The notes beneath the pieces were generated by a model. That model was not told the DNA's origin, searched no databases, and was given only the letters and a program-made list of their open reading frames with translations. Shown here in pieces: positions 1 through 13,460 of a stretch of DNA of 64,000 bases; position 1 is the stretch's first letter, and each line of letters starts with the position of its first letter. The DNA lies in assembly GCA_016790045.1 (NCBI GenBank), contig JAEUPW010000060.1:1-64000 (forward strand), read 5' to 3'. This DNA comes from Candidatus Competibacteraceae bacterium. Its GTDB lineage: Bacteria > Pseudomonadota > Gammaproteobacteria > Competibacterales > Competibacteraceae. Position numbers and translations under genes: made by a program.

Positions 1-699
1 TCCTCGCTGGGCCGGATCGACCAGCACAAAGTCCGCACCGGCCGCCTGGAGGACGCGGACTGGCCCCGGATCACCTCGGCGGTGACCATGCTGTCGAACG
101 CCCGGCTGTTCATCGACGACAGCTCGAATCTCAGCCCGAACGAGCTGCGGGCGCGAGCGCGCCGCCTGCACCGCCAGGAAGGGCAACTGGGGTTGATCGT
201 GGTCGATTATTTGCAATTGATGCAGGTGCCGGGCACCAACGAAAACCGGGCGACCGAGGTGTCCGAAATTTCCCGCTCGCTGAAATCGCTGGCCAAGGAG
301 CTGTCGGTGCCGGTGCTGGCGCTATCCCAGCTCAACCGCACTTTGGAACAGCGCGGCGACAAGCGGCCGATCATGTCGGATTTGCGCGAATCGGGCGCGA
401 TCGAGCAGGACGCCGACCTGATCTGCTTCATCTATCGCGACGAGGTGTACAACCCGGAAAGCCCGGACAAGGGCATCGCCGAGATCATCATCGGCAAGCA
501 GCGCAACGGCCCCATCGGCACCACCCGCCTCACCTTTCTCGGACAATATACCCGCTTTGAAAGCTACGCCTCCGAGGCCCGCCTCACCGGGCCTAAACCG
601 GGAAGTGCTCAAATCGGGGCTCGCCCCAAAAGCGCCGGCTCGCCGCCCGCGCCGGCTCAGGGCAACCGTCCCGCCCCGGCGGGCGGCGAGCGCCGCTGA
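1..699 (+). CDS. dnaB: Replicative DNA helicase DnaB, C-terminal part (5' end outside window)
   Basis: The frame is open from base 1, so the N-terminal domain, linker and Walker A lie upstream of the window. Visible are the RecA-fold Walker B strand (VVDYLQLM), the sensor-like DLRESGAIEQDADL segment and the IIIGKQRNGPIGTTRL strand-loop that carries the arginine finger in this family. DnaB is the hexameric 5'-3' helicase at the replication fork. After the usual end of the fold (RFES) the protein continues for about 45 Pro/Ala/Gly/Arg-rich residues, longer than the short E. coli tail and probably disordered. radA follows on the same strand after 86 bases. Confidence 0.95.
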   Translation, partial: SSLGRIDQHKVRTGRLEDADWPRITSAVTMLSNARLFIDDSSNLSPNELRARARRLHRQEGQLGLIVVDYLQLMQVPGTNENRATEVSEISRSLKSLAKELSVPVLALSQLNRTLEQRGDKRPIMSDLRESGAIEQDADLICFIYRDEVYNPESPDKGIAEIIIGKQRNGPIGTTRLTFLGQYTRFESYASEARLTGPKPGSAQIGARPKSAGSPPAPAQGNRPAPAGGERR

Positions 700-785
700 A
701 GCGACAACCCCGCGGCGCCCGGCGTTGCCCATCGCGCGATAGCCTCGCCCCCAATCGGTCAAGCCACACTCCACAACCGGCACCC

Positions 786-2162
786 ATGGTCAATAAAGTT
801 CGCACGGTTTACGTCTGCGCGGAATGCGGCGCGCAGGCCAGCAAATGGTCGGGGCAATGCGGGGATTGCGGGTCCTGGAACACCCTCCAGGAACAGCTCG
901 CCGCCGCGCCGACGGCCAAAGTCGGCACCCAACCCGCCGGTTACGCCGGCGGGGCCGCCGCCGCCGAAGTGCGGGTCCTGGCCGACGTGGACGCCGCCGA
1001 GGAACTCCGCCAATCCTGCGGCAACGCCGAACTGGACCGGGTGCTGGGCGGCGGTCTGGTCAGCGGTTCGGTCACCCTGATCGGCGGCGACCCCGGCATC
1101 GGCAAATCCACCTTGTTGCTGCAAGTCCTGGCGGAGCTGGCCGGGCGCGCGCGGGCGCTGTACGTCAGCGGCGAGGAATCGCCCCGGCAAATCGGCTTGC
1201 GCGCCCAGCGGCTGCAACTGCCGCGCGACCGGCTGCGGCTGCTGCCGGAAATCTGCGTGGAGCGCATTCTGGAGATCGCCGAGACCGAGCGGCCGCAGAC
1301 CCTGGTGATCGACTCGATTCAGACGGTGTTTACCGAACGGCTGCAATCGGCGCCGGGCTCGGTGGCGCAAGTGCGCGAAAGCGCGGCGCAACTGGTGCGT
1401 TTCGCCAAAGCCAGCGGCACCGCCCTGTTTTTGGTCGGCCACGTCACCAAGGAAGGCGCGATCGCCGGACCCAGGGTGCTGGAACATATGGTCGATACCG
1501 TACTCTATTTCGAAGGAGACCCCGGCGGCTCCTTGCGGGTGTTGCGGGCGGTCAAGAACCGCTACGGGCCGGTGAACGAGCTGGGCGTGTTCGCGATGAC
1601 CGAGCGCGGCCTCAAGGAAGTCAGCAACCCGTCGGCGATTTTTCTGTCGCGCCACGACACCCCGGTGGCCGGCAGCGTGATCATGGTCACCCGCGAGGGC
1701 ACCCGGCCGCTGCTGGTGGAAATTCAAGCCCTGGTGGACGAATGCCACGGCGGCCATCCCCGGCGGGTGACGCTGGGGCTGGAGCAAAACCGCCTGGCGA
1801 TGCTGCTGGCGGTGTTGCACCAGCACGGCGGGGTCGCCATGTACGACCAGGACGTTTACGTCAACGCGGTGGGCGGGGTGCGGATCAACGAGACGGCGGC
1901 CGATCTGGCGGTGTTGCTGGCGGCGCTGTCGAGCTTCCGCGACCGCCCGTTGCCGACCGATTTGGTGGTGTTTGGGGAGGTCGGGCTGGCGGGCGAAATC
2001 CGCCCGGTCCCCAACGGCGAAGAGCGGTTGCGGGAAGCCGCCAAGCACGGTTTCAAGCAGGCCATCGTGCCCAGGGCCAACCTGCCCCGGCGCGGCGCCC
2101 GGCTGGAAGGCATCGACATCAGGGGCGTCAGCCGGCTGAACGAAGTGATGGGAGATCCGTGA
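786..2162 (+). CDS. radA: DNA repair protein RadA (Sms)
   Basis: 458 residues, the normal family length. An N-terminal C4 zinc finger (CAEC near residue 11, CGDC near 25) is followed by a RecA-like ATPase with Walker A GGDPGIGKST, the RadA-specific KNRYG motif, and a Lon-protease-like C-terminal domain. RadA is a DnaB-type branch-migration helicase acting in recombinational repair. The ATG at 786 is used because the zinc finger begins nine residues later. No good Shine-Dalgarno is visible before it, so translation may depend on weak initiation or an unseen leader structure. Confidence 0.96.
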   Translation: MVNKVRTVYVCAECGAQASKWSGQCGDCGSWNTLQEQLAAAPTAKVGTQPAGYAGGAAAAEVRVLADVDAAEELRQSCGNAELDRVLGGGLVSGSVTLIGGDPGIGKSTLLLQVLAELAGRARALYVSGEESPRQIGLRAQRLQLPRDRLRLLPEICVERILEIAETERPQTLVIDSIQTVFTERLQSAPGSVAQVRESAAQLVRFAKASGTALFLVGHVTKEGAIAGPRVLEHMVDTVLYFEGDPGGSLRVLRAVKNRYGPVNELGVFAMTERGLKEVSNPSAIFLSRHDTPVAGSVIMVTREGTRPLLVEIQALVDECHGGHPRRVTLGLEQNRLAMLLAVLHQHGGVAMYDQDVYVNAVGGVRINETAADLAVLLAALSSFRDRPLPTDLVVFGEVGLAGEIRPVPNGEERLREAAKHGFKQAIVPRANLPRRGARLEGIDIRGVSRLNEVMGDP

Positions 2163-2173
2163 AAGGACCCGAT

Positions 2174-2227
2174 TGGCGGAAAAGGTGGGAGCCGGACCCG
2201 CGCGGGCGAGAGCCCCATCCGATTTCG
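2174..2227 (-). pseudogene. Degenerate copy of the tRNA-Ser 3' half (anticodon to CCA)
   Basis: Read leftward, this segment starts CGAAATCGGATGGGG, identical for 15 bases to the tRNA-Ser at 2358-2450 from its anticodon onward. It continues with a shortened variable arm, a T-arm whose TTCGAAT loop is lost, and an acceptor strand ending in CCGCCA. It lies 130 bases past the tRNA 3' end in the same orientation. No 5' half can be found, so it cannot fold as a tRNA. A copy running from anticodon loop to 3' end is what integrase attachment sites at tRNA genes look like, but a decayed tandem duplicate is also possible. Confidence 0.6.
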
Positions 2228-2357
2228 CGCCGCCGAAGGCTTGGCGCTGTCGTTAAGCTGGCGCCTCAATCTCCTTCGGATATGAAACCGGCACCATTTC
2301 AGCGCAAGCCCGATGGGGTGAAATACCGCTCTATCGGAATTGCTGCAAATCAATCAT

Positions 2358-2450
2358 TGGCGGAGAGGGTGGGATTCGAACCCACGTGGGGCGGTTAGAC
2401 CCCCATCCGATTTCGAGTCGGCGCCGTTGTGACCGCTTCGGTACCTCTCC
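2358..2450 (-). tRNA. tRNA-Ser, anticodon CGA
   Basis: 93 nt including encoded CCA. The acceptor stem GGAGAGG (2450-2444) pairs with CCTCTCC (2368-2362), followed by discriminator G and CCA. The anticodon loop is CTCGAAA (anticodon CGA, reading UCG). A long variable arm typical of class II tRNA-Ser follows, then a T-arm with loop TTCGAAT. The anticodon stem has four good pairs and a G-A mismatch at 27-43. It stands alone between radA and the TPR protein gene, transcribed leftward. Confidence 0.95.
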
Positions 2451-2463
2451 GGAGGGAATTTTG

Positions 2464-2492
2464 TTGGAGGCTGGGCAAAAGAGTTTTATATT
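2464..2492 (+). promoter_or_regulatory. Candidate promoter of the TPR membrane protein gene
   Basis: Rightward TTGGAG (2464-2469), 17-base spacer, -10 TATATT (2487-2492). The -10 is good and the -35 weak. It would give a leader of about 80 bases before the ATG at 2578 and is interleaved with the leftward tRNA promoter. Confidence 0.35.
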
Positions 2493-2517
2493 TTACCTCA
2501 TGCCTTGGTTTTGCCAA
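2490..2517 (-). promoter_or_regulatory. Probable promoter of tRNA-Ser
   Basis: Leftward -35 TTGGCA (2517-2512), 16-base spacer, -10 TAAAAT (2495-2490). The inferred start is about 35 bases upstream of the tRNA 5' end, suitable for an RNase P-processed leader. It overlaps a rightward promoter candidate for the next gene. Confidence 0.45.
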
Positions 2518-2577
2518 TCCCCCCGGACCCGTCCGAGGGCCGTATTTACGCGAAAAATTTGAATTTTCAGGTCGCCT

Positions 2578-6603
<4,026 letters not shown>

Positions 6604-6623
6604 GGCGTCCGCCCTCCACGGGC

Positions 6624-8204
6624 TTATTCCCATTCGATGGTCGCCGGCGGCTTGCCCGAGATGTCGTACACCACGCGGGAAATGCCGGGAACCTCGTTGA
6701 TGATCCGACGCGATACCCCATCCAGAAATTCGTATGGCAAGTGCGCCCAGCGGGCGGTCATGAAATCCACGGTTTCCACCGCGCGCAGGGCGATCACGTA
6801 ATCGTAGCGGCGACCGTCGCCCATCACCCCCACCGACTTGACCGGCAAAAACACCGCGAACGCCTGGCTGGTCTTGTCGTAAAGGTCGTGCCGGCGCAGT
6901 TCCTCGATGAACAGGTGATCGGCTTGGCGCAGCAAATCCGCGTAGTCCTTGCGCACCTCGCCGAGAATGCGCACCCCCAAACCGGGGCCGGGAAAAGGAT
7001 GGCGGTGGACCATTTCGGAGGGCAGGCCCAACTCCACCCCCAAGCGGCGCACCTCGTCCTTGAACAGCTCGCGCAGCGGCTCGACCAGCTTCATCCGCAT
7101 CGCCGCCGGCAGGCCGCCGACGTTGTGATGCGATTTGATCACGTGCGCCTTGCCGGTTTTGGCTCCCGCCGACTCGATGACGTCCGGATAGATAGTGCCT
7201 TGCGCCAACCATTTGACATCGCGCAGCTTGACCGCTTCCTCCTCGAAAATGTCGACGAATAACCCGCCGATGATCTTGCGTTTTTGTTCGGGATCGACCA
7301 CGCCGCCCAAGGCTTTTAAAAAGCGTCGCTCGGCGTCCACCCGGATCACCCGCACGCCGAGGTGCTGGCCGAAGGTGCGCATCACCTGATCGCCCTCGTG
7401 CAGCCGCAGCAAGCCGGTATCCACGAACACGCAGGTCAGTTGGTCGCCGATGGCGCGGTGCAACAGCGCGGCCACCACCGAGGAATCCACTCCGCCGGAC
7501 AGGCCGAGCAGAACCCGATCGTCGCCGACTTGCGAGCGGATGTGCGCGATGCTGTCCTCGATGATGTTGCCGGTGGTCCACAGCGGCTCGCAGCCGCAGA
7601 TGTCGACCACGAAGCGGCGCAGGATGCGTTCCCCCTGGCGGGTGTGGGTGACCTCCGGGTGGAACTGCACGCCGTACCGGCGCCGCTCCTCGTCGGCCAT
7701 GCCGGCGATGGGGCAGGTCGCGGTGCTGGCGATGCGGGCGAAGCCCGGCGGCAGCTCGGCGACGCGATCGCCGTGGCTCATCCACACGTCCAGCAAGCCG
7801 TAGCCTTCCGGGCTGGCGTGGTCCTCGATGTCGCGCAACAAGGCGGAATGGGCGTGCGCGCGGACCTGGGCGTAGCCGAACTCGCGGTGATCCGACGCCT
7901 CCACCCGGCCCCCGAGCTGCGCCGCCAGGGTCTGCATGCCATAACAGATGCCGAGCAGCGGGACGTGGAGATCGAAGATGATTTGCGGCGCGCGGGGACC
8001 GTCCGCCACGGTGGCCGATTCCGGCCCGCCCGACAAAATGACGCCCCGAGGCTCGAACGCGCGCAGCGCCGCAGGTTCGGCGTCATAGGGATGGATCTCG
8101 CAGTAAACGCCGATCTCCCGCACCCGGCGCGCGATGAGTTGGGTGTATTGCGCGCCGAAATCGAGAATCAGGATGCGGTCGAGATGGATGTCGCGAGCGG
8201 TCAT
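6624..8204 (-). CDS. guaA: GMP synthase (glutamine-hydrolysing)
   Basis: 526 residues, full length. The N-terminal class I amidotransferase has nucleophile Cys87 (GICYGMQ) and the FHPE His/Glu pair. The ATP-pyrophosphatase P-loop is GLSGGVDSS, and the dimerisation domain ends with the invariant PATIEWE. It converts XMP to GMP. Its ATG at 8204 overlaps the TGA of the preceding methyltransferase (ATGA), an arrangement different from the usual direct guaB-guaA pair. Confidence 0.97.
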   Translation of the reverse strand: MTARDIHLDRILILDFGAQYTQLIARRVREIGVYCEIHPYDAEPAALRAFEPRGVILSGGPESATVADGPRAPQIIFDLHVPLLGICYGMQTLAAQLGGRVEASDHREFGYAQVRAHAHSALLRDIEDHASPEGYGLLDVWMSHGDRVAELPPGFARIASTATCPIAGMADEERRRYGVQFHPEVTHTRQGERILRRFVVDICGCEPLWTTGNIIEDSIAHIRSQVGDDRVLLGLSGGVDSSVVAALLHRAIGDQLTCVFVDTGLLRLHEGDQVMRTFGQHLGVRVIRVDAERRFLKALGGVVDPEQKRKIIGGLFVDIFEEEAVKLRDVKWLAQGTIYPDVIESAGAKTGKAHVIKSHHNVGGLPAAMRMKLVEPLRELFKDEVRRLGVELGLPSEMVHRHPFPGPGLGVRILGEVRKDYADLLRQADHLFIEELRRHDLYDKTSQAFAVFLPVKSVGVMGDGRRYDYVIALRAVETVDFMTARWAHLPYEFLDGVSRRIINEVPGISRVVYDISGKPPATIEWE

Positions 8205-8953
8205 CGAGGTGTTTGCCGAGTTAAGTTTTGGTCAGAACGCAAACCGATGCCCAGGTTACCGCGTTCGCGCATTTCCCGGCCGTTGTCCCATTTCACCACC
8301 CCATCCCCCAGCGGGATGTGCGGTTTGTCGCCATCTTCGATGGCGACCACGGCCAATTGCAAGCGATCGGCCCAGGCCCGGATGGCGTCCCGGCCGACGA
8401 ACTGGTTCAGGACCGCATCCTCTCGCCCGACGGCGGCCAGCGAGCCTTCGAAAATGAACCAGTGGCTGGGGATAGCGAATTCCAGAAAGGAAAAAACGAT
8501 TTTGCCGCCCGGCTTGACCACCCGGCGGGCGTCCTCGAGATATTTGAAGGTCTCTTCGTGCAACAGGTGCGTGAACACCGAAAAAAAACAGACGAAATCG
8601 GCCGAATCGTCCGGTTCGGGAATGTTCAAGCCGGGCGCGGCGCAAAATTTCCAGTCCGGTCTGGCGCACAATTTGGCCGCGTGCTGCAACAGCTCGGGCA
8701 CGACATCGAGGCCGACATACAATCCCGTCAGATATTCCCTCAACTGACACGCCAGCCGGCCGCTGCCGCAGCCGACGTCGACCACCGTGTCCGCCGGCTT
8801 TAAACCGTGGTGCCGCAACAACCAATATTCCAGCGCACCCACCGCCTCGAAATCGCCGCCCACCGCCAGCGACATCGCCCGCTCCAGCGGATGCTCGCTT
8901 TGCAGCTTCCGGACATGTCGGTTGTAACTCTTGAGGAAATCAGGAATTTTCAT
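8201..8953 (-). CDS. Class I SAM-dependent methyltransferase
   Basis: 250 residues. The SAM-binding motif I is [15 protein letters not shown] (from about residue 57), followed by the acidic motif VGLDVV, a [14 protein letters not shown] motif and [10 protein letters not shown]. This is a Methyltransf_11/25-like fold and the substrate is not evident. The ATG at 8953 is chosen because upstream in-frame codons lie inside guaB in another frame. It sits 38 bases after guaB and overlaps guaA by four bases, so it is expressed with GMP synthesis. Whether its job concerns nucleotides or is unrelated is unknown. Confidence 0.85.
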   Translation of the reverse strand: MKIPDFLKSYNRHVRKLQSEHPLERAMSLAVGGDFEAVGALEYWLLRHHGLKPADTVVDVGCGSGRLACQLREYLTGLYVGLDVVPELLQHAAKLCARPDWKFCAAPGLNIPEPDDSADFVCFFSVFTHLLHEETFKYLEDARRVVKPGGKIVFSFLEFAIPSHWFIFEGSLAAVGREDAVLNQFVGRDAIRAWADRLQLAVVAIEDGDKPHIPLGDGVVKWDNGREMRERGNLGIGLRSDQNLTRQTPR

Positions 8954-8991
8954 GTCGAACTCGCGGGCCTTCGGGCGCTTGTGAACCGGCG

Positions 8992-10455
8992 TCAATCCAC
9001 CCGATAGTTCGGCGCCTCCTTGGTGATAGTGACATCGTGGACGTGGCTTTCGCGCATTCCGGCGCTGGTCACGCGGGTAAAGGCCGGTTTGACGCGCATC
9101 TCGGCGATGTGTTGGCACCCGACATAACCCATGCTGGAGCGCAAGCCGCCCATCAACTGGTTGATGATCGCCAGCACGCTGCCCTTGTAGGGCACCCGGC
9201 CCTCGATGCCTTCCGGCACCAGCTTTTCGACCGCGCTGCCTTCCTGAAAATAGCGGTCGCTGGAACCGTGCTGCTGGGTCATCGCGCCGATGGAGCCCAT
9301 GCCGCGATAGGATTTGTAGGACCGGCCCTGGAACAGCTCGACTTCACCGGGCGCTTCCTCGGTGCCGGCGAACAGGCTGCCGATCATCACCGCGTGCGCG
9401 CCGGCGGCGATGGCTTTGGCCAAATCGCCCGAATAGCGGACCCCGCCGTCGGCGATCAGCGGCACGTCGCTGTCGGCCAACGCTTCGGCGACATTGGCCA
9501 CGGCGCTGATTTGCGGGACGCCGACGCCGGCGATGATCCGGGTGGTGCAGATCGAGCCGGGGCCGATGCCGACCTTGACCGCGTCCGCGCCCGCTTCCAC
9601 CAGATCGCGCGCGGCGGCGGCGGTGGCGATGTTGCCGCCGATCACCTGCACTTTCGGATAGTTGGCCTTGATCCAGCGCACCCGGTCGAGCACGTTGCGG
9701 GAATGGCCGTGGGCGGTGTCCACCACGATCACGTCCACGTCCGCCCCGACCAAGGCCGCCACCCGCTCTTCGGTGTCGCCGCCGGTGCCGACCGCCGCCC
9801 CGGCCCGCAGCCGGCCCCACTCGTCCTTGCAGGCGCTGGGGAAATCGCTGGATTTCTGGATGTCCTTGACCGTGATCATGCCCCGCAACTGAAAGCGGTC
9901 GTTGACCACCAGCACCTTCTCGATCCGGTGCTTGTGCAAAAGCTCGACGATTTCCCCGCGCCCCGCGCCTTCCCGCACCGTGACCAAGCGATCTTTGGGG
10001 GTCATGATGGTGCTGACCGGCGCATCCAGATTGTCCTCGAACCGCAAGTCGCGGCTGGTGACGATGCCGGCGAGATCTTCGCCGTCCACCACCGGCACGC
10101 CGGAAATGTGATGGGCGCGGGTGAGCGCCAGCACCTCGCGGATGGTGGTGCCGGGCGAGGTGACGATGGGGTCTTTGATCACGCCGCTTTCGTACTTCTT
10201 GACCCGGCGCACTTCTTGCGCCTGTTTTTCAATCGGCATGTTCTTGTGGATAATGCCGATGCCGCCTTCCTGCGCCAGCGCGATGGCCAACCGCGATTCG
10301 GTGACCGTGTCCATCGCCGCCGACAGCAGCGGGATATTGAGGGTGATGGCGCGAGTCAGGTGGGTCTTCAGGCTCACCTCTTTGGGCAGCACCGCAGAAT
10401 AGGCCGGGAGCAGCAGGACGTCATCGAAGGTGAGGGCTTCTTGAACAATGCGCAT
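8992..10455 (-). CDS. guaB: IMP dehydrogenase
   Basis: 487 residues. The TIM barrel is interrupted by two CBS domains (about 95-205, beginning near [14 protein letters not shown]). The catalytic Cys303 lies in [10 protein letters not shown], and the flap has RGMGSIGAM. It oxidises IMP to XMP with NAD, the committed step of GMP synthesis. It is the first gene of a leftward operon with the methyltransferase, guaA, the histidine kinase and tadA, and is divergent from xseA. Confidence 0.97.
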   Translation of the reverse strand: MRIVQEALTFDDVLLLPAYSAVLPKEVSLKTHLTRAITLNIPLLSAAMDTVTESRLAIALAQEGGIGIIHKNMPIEKQAQEVRRVKKYESGVIKDPIVTSPGTTIREVLALTRAHHISGVPVVDGEDLAGIVTSRDLRFEDNLDAPVSTIMTPKDRLVTVREGAGRGEIVELLHKHRIEKVLVVNDRFQLRGMITVKDIQKSSDFPSACKDEWGRLRAGAAVGTGGDTEERVAALVGADVDVIVVDTAHGHSRNVLDRVRWIKANYPKVQVIGGNIATAAAARDLVEAGADAVKVGIGPGSICTTRIIAGVGVPQISAVANVAEALADSDVPLIADGGVRYSGDLAKAIAAGAHAVMIGSLFAGTEEAPGEVELFQGRSYKSYRGMGSIGAMTQQHGSSDRYFQEGSAVEKLVPEGIEGRVPYKGSVLAIINQLMGGLRSSMGYVGCQHIAEMRVKPAFTRVTSAGMRESHVHDVTITKEAPNYRVD

Positions 10456-10491
10456 GGCGGTGCCTCGGCACGACTTGGAAATAAGCGGACA

Positions 10492-10520
10492 ATTATAAGC
10501 TTTGATACCCCTTGGATAAA
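10492..10520 (-). promoter_or_regulatory. Candidate promoter of the guaB operon
   Basis: Leftward perfect -10 TATAAT (10497-10492) with a weak TTTATC -35 (10520-10515) 17 bases upstream. The predicted start leaves a leader of about 30 bases before guaB. The same 83-base gap must also hold the xseA promoter. Confidence 0.5.
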
Positions 10521-10538
10521 AGAATCGCCCGAGCGCCC

Positions 10539-11939
10539 ATGCCCCCGAATCCCGGCTTGACCCGCGACCTTTACAGCGTTTCCCGCTTGAATCGGGAAGC
10601 GCGCGCGCTGCTGGAAGGCCAATTCCCGGCGCTGTGGGTGGAAGGCGAGGTGTCGAACCTGACCCGGCCCGCCTCGGGACACCTCTATTTTTCGCTCAAG
10701 GACGCCCGCGCCCAAATCCGCTGCGCGCTGTTCCAGCACCGCGCCCTGCTGTTTCGCGACTGCCCGCGCAACGGCCAACAGGTGCTGGCGCGCGGGCGGG
10801 TCAGTTTGTACGAGCCGCGCGGCGATTTCCAGTTCATCGTCGATTACGTGGAAGAAGCCGGGGCCGGCGCGCTGCGGCGGGCCTACGACGAGCTGCGCTC
10901 GCGCCTGGAACGGGAAGGCTGCTTCGCGCCGGAGCGCAAAAAGCCGCTGCCCCGCTTCCCGCGCCGGATCGGCGTCATCACCTCGCCAAGCGGCGCGGCT
11001 ATCCGCGACGTGCTCGCCACGCTCGCCCGCCGCTGCCCCGGCGTGCCGGTGCTGGTCTATCCCGTCGCGGTGCAAGGCGAAGGCGCGGCCCACCAGATCG
11101 CGCGCGCCATCGAGCGGGCCTCTCGCCGCCGGGATTGCGAGGTGTTGCTGCTGGTGCGCGGCGGCGGCTCGCTGGAGGATTTGCAGGCGTTCAATGACGA
11201 AATCGTGGCGCGGGCGATTTTCGGCTGCGCCGTTCCGCTGGTGACCGGGATCGGCCACGAAACCGACGTCACCATCGCCGATTTCGCCGCCGATCTGCGG
11301 GCCGCCACCCCCACGGCGGCGGCCCAGTTGGCCGGCCCCGATCGCGCGGAGTGGCTGGCGCGCGTCGGGTTGCTGGAGCAACGCCTGGATCGCGCCGCGC
11401 GCCGGGCGCTCGACCATCGGGCCCAGCGGCTGGACGAGCTGGCGGGACGGCTGTGGCGCCAGCATCCGAGCCAGCCAATACGATCTCGCGCCCGAGACCT
11501 GGTCGAGCTGAACCGGCGCTTGCGCGCGGCGCTGGCCGAGCGGCTCAACCGGGAGCGCCATGGGCTGGCCAGTCTGACGGCGCGCTTGCACGCCCGGACA
11601 CCGCTGGCCCGCTTGCGGCCAGAAAGACAGCGTTTGCGCTCGCTCGCCCTGCGCCTGCACGCCGCGCTGCGCCACAGCGCGCGCGCGGCGTCCCGGCGCC
11701 TCGGCCACGCGAGCGAGCGGCTCCAGGCCCTGAGCCCGCTCGCCACCCTAAACCGGGGTTACGCCATCCTGCGCCGGCCCGGCGACGGGTTCATTCTGCG
11801 CCGGGCCGGCGACGCGGCCGTCGGCGAAACCGTGGAAGCCCTGTTGGGCGAGGGCCGCCTGCGCTGCGAAATCACGGCGATTTCCGCAACCGGTTCGCCC
11901 GTGGCGGCGCGCCGTCCGGTTCCAGGCCAACCGCCATGA
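10539..11939 (+). CDS. xseA: Exodeoxyribonuclease VII large subunit
   Basis: 466 residues from ATG 10539. An N-terminal OB-fold ([19 protein letters not shown]) is followed by the catalytic core with [24 protein letters not shown] and [13 protein letters not shown], then a long Arg/Leu-rich coiled coil and the NRGYAI C-terminal segment. The enzyme degrades single-stranded DNA to oligonucleotides together with XseB, which is not in this window. An in-frame TTG at 10512 would add nine residues, but the ATG start aligns with E. coli XseA, which begins just before the conserved VSRLN. Confidence 0.95.
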   Translation: MPPNPGLTRDLYSVSRLNREARALLEGQFPALWVEGEVSNLTRPASGHLYFSLKDARAQIRCALFQHRALLFRDCPRNGQQVLARGRVSLYEPRGDFQFIVDYVEEAGAGALRRAYDELRSRLEREGCFAPERKKPLPRFPRRIGVITSPSGAAIRDVLATLARRCPGVPVLVYPVAVQGEGAAHQIARAIERASRRRDCEVLLLVRGGGSLEDLQAFNDEIVARAIFGCAVPLVTGIGHETDVTIADFAADLRAATPTAAAQLAGPDRAEWLARVGLLEQRLDRAARRALDHRAQRLDELAGRLWRQHPSQPIRSRARDLVELNRRLRAALAERLNRERHGLASLTARLHARTPLARLRPERQRLRSLALRLHAALRHSARAASRRLGHASERLQALSPLATLNRGYAILRRPGDGFILRRAGDAAVGETVEALLGEGRLRCEITAISATGSPVAARRPVPGQPP

Positions 11940-12033
11940 GGGCTTCGGCGGCTCCGGCGGACCCGCGCGTCGACCACGGCCGAACCCAGATAATATTGCG
12001 CCCCTGGCCACCCTTGACATCCGAGCTATAGCG

Positions 12034-12372
12034 ATGACTTCCTCACCCGCCCACGACTTGCGCGAATTTCATCGCATCCGTTTTCCTTTGGCGGAACGCC
12101 CGACCTTCGTCTGCGCCGACCAAGCGTTCGCGGTGATCGACGTGTCGGCGCGCGGCGTGCGTTACCTGGCCCCCGAGTTGCCCGCGCTCAATCCGGGCGA
12201 CCCTGTCGCCGGCATGCTCCGTTTCCGGCGCGGTTCGCCGATCAAAATCGAGGGCAACGTGGTTCGCGTCCAGGGCGATCACGTCGCCTTGCACCTGAAA
12301 AAGGAAATTCCCTTTTCCCTGCTGATCGCCGAACAGCGCTATCTCCACGCCCGCTATCCGATGTGGTCGTAA
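12034..12372 (+). CDS. PilZ-domain protein (c-di-GMP receptor type)
   Basis: 112 residues making up one PilZ barrel. The N-terminal arginine motif is HRIRF and the second motif is DVSARGV, matching the (D/N)xSxxG signature. The first motif is an incomplete RxxxR, so binding of c-di-GMP is likely but not assured. It stands between xseA and an alpha/beta hydrolase gene with about 95 and 220 bases around it, so it is probably monocistronic. It is distinct from the type IV pilus PilZ at 36959-37306. Confidence 0.75.
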   Translation: MTSSPAHDLREFHRIRFPLAERPTFVCADQAFAVIDVSARGVRYLAPELPALNPGDPVAGMLRFRRGSPIKIEGNVVRVQGDHVALHLKKEIPFSLLIAEQRYLHARYPMWS

Positions 12373-12593
12373 CGGGATGCGGGGCCGCGCGATCCCGAGC
12401 GGGGCCCGCGATCGCGCCGGTCGCCGCCGCGGATCGATCGCAGCGGCGGCCGCGAAACCGGCGGCGACAGCGGTTGGCAAAGGCTTAAAGATTGCCCCTG
12501 AAGGGCCGCCGCAGCCGTTTGCGGCAAGCATTTGGGACCGCGAACTGCTAAGGTGAAGCTTGAGTTGCCCCTTTTCAGCTTCAGGAGTCTGCC

Positions 12594-13415
12594 ATGCAGC
12601 TTGACATGGTCAGCCGTCGACCGGAAACGACGCCCAAACGCCCGCCGCTGCTGTTCGTTCACGGTTCTTTTAGCGACGCGCGCGTCTGGGACGACTATTT
12701 TTTGCCCTATTTCGCCGAACGCGGTCACGAAGCCCATGCGGTCAGCCTGCGCGGCCACGGCCGCAGCGAGGGGCGCGAGCGGATCCACACGTGGCGCCTG
12801 GCCGACTACGTCGCCGATCTGGCCCAGGCTGTCGCCGCCATGCCGCAACCGCCGTTGCTGGTCGGCCACTCGATGGGCGGCATGGTGATCCAGAAATACA
12901 TGGAACGCGCGCCGGCGGTCGCCGGCGTGGTGCTGATGGGCTCCGTGCCGCCGCAAGGCTTGTTGCCCTCCAACCTGCACATGGCGATGCGCCATCCGTT
13001 CCTGTTTCAGCAAATGGCGCTGTTTTCGGTGCTTGGCCCCAGCTTTGGCTCGATCGACCTGATGCGGCGCTTGCTGTTTTCCCCGAGCATGCCGACCGAA
13101 CTGTTGCGCAAGTTCATTCATTACACCCAACCCGAATCGCAGGTGGTTTCGCTGGATATGATGGGGCTGGACCCCTTGCGGTTGAAGCCCGGCCGCTTGC
13201 CGGTGCCGACACTGGTGCTGGGCGCCCAGCACGACATTTTCGTCTCGCCGGCGCTGGTGCGGGAAACCGCGCGCTTTTATCGGGCGGAATGCCACGTTTG
13301 CCCGAACATGGCGCACGCCATGATGCTGGAAGCCAACTGGCGGGAGATGGCGGACTATCTGCTGGGGTGGATCGCGCGCGCGGTGGAAAAGCGGGCGGAA
13401 CCCGCGGCGGCGTGA
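12594..13415 (+). CDS. Alpha/beta hydrolase
   Basis: 273 residues. The oxyanion segment is LLFVHGSFSD, the nucleophile elbow GHSMGG, an Asp comes in the HDIF loop, and the catalytic His is in PNMAHAMM. There is no signal peptide, so it is a cytoplasmic esterase or lipase-like hydrolase of unknown substrate. A strong Shine-Dalgarno (AGGAG, eight bases before the ATG) fixes the start. It ends convergently against fadD, with a GC-rich hairpin in between. Confidence 0.85.
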   Translation: MQLDMVSRRPETTPKRPPLLFVHGSFSDARVWDDYFLPYFAERGHEAHAVSLRGHGRSEGRERIHTWRLADYVADLAQAVAAMPQPPLLVGHSMGGMVIQKYMERAPAVAGVVLMGSVPPQGLLPSNLHMAMRHPFLFQQMALFSVLGPSFGSIDLMRRLLFSPSMPTELLRKFIHYTQPESQVVSLDMMGLDPLRLKPGRLPVPTLVLGAQHDIFVSPALVRETARFYRAECHVCPNMAHAMMLEANWREMADYLLGWIARAVEKRAEPAAA

Positions 13416-13432
13416 CGGGCGAGGAGCGGGTC

Positions 13433-13455
13433 GCGCGGGCGCCCGGCGCCCGCGC
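13433..13455. terminator. GC-rich hairpin between convergent genes
   Basis: Nine-base perfect stem (13433-13441 with 13447-13455) and a five-base loop, between the hydrolase and fadD stops. No T-tract follows on either strand, so termination is only inferred from position. Confidence 0.3.
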
Positions 13456-13460
13456 GGCGC

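Noticed and set aside
759..2048. Leftward 429-codon frame opposite radA
   Set aside because: It is the mirror of the RadA motifs, with composition typical of antisense translation.
10512..10538. TTG start for xseA at 10512
   Set aside because: The ATG at 10539 matches the family N-terminus, and the added residues have no similarity.
12013..12018. Perfect TTGACA before the PilZ gene
   Set aside because: No -10 box lies 16-18 bases downstream. That position falls inside the gene.
12043..12531. Leftward 162-codon frame across the PilZ gene and the following gap
   Set aside because: It is antisense to a supported PilZ domain and the rest is low-complexity.
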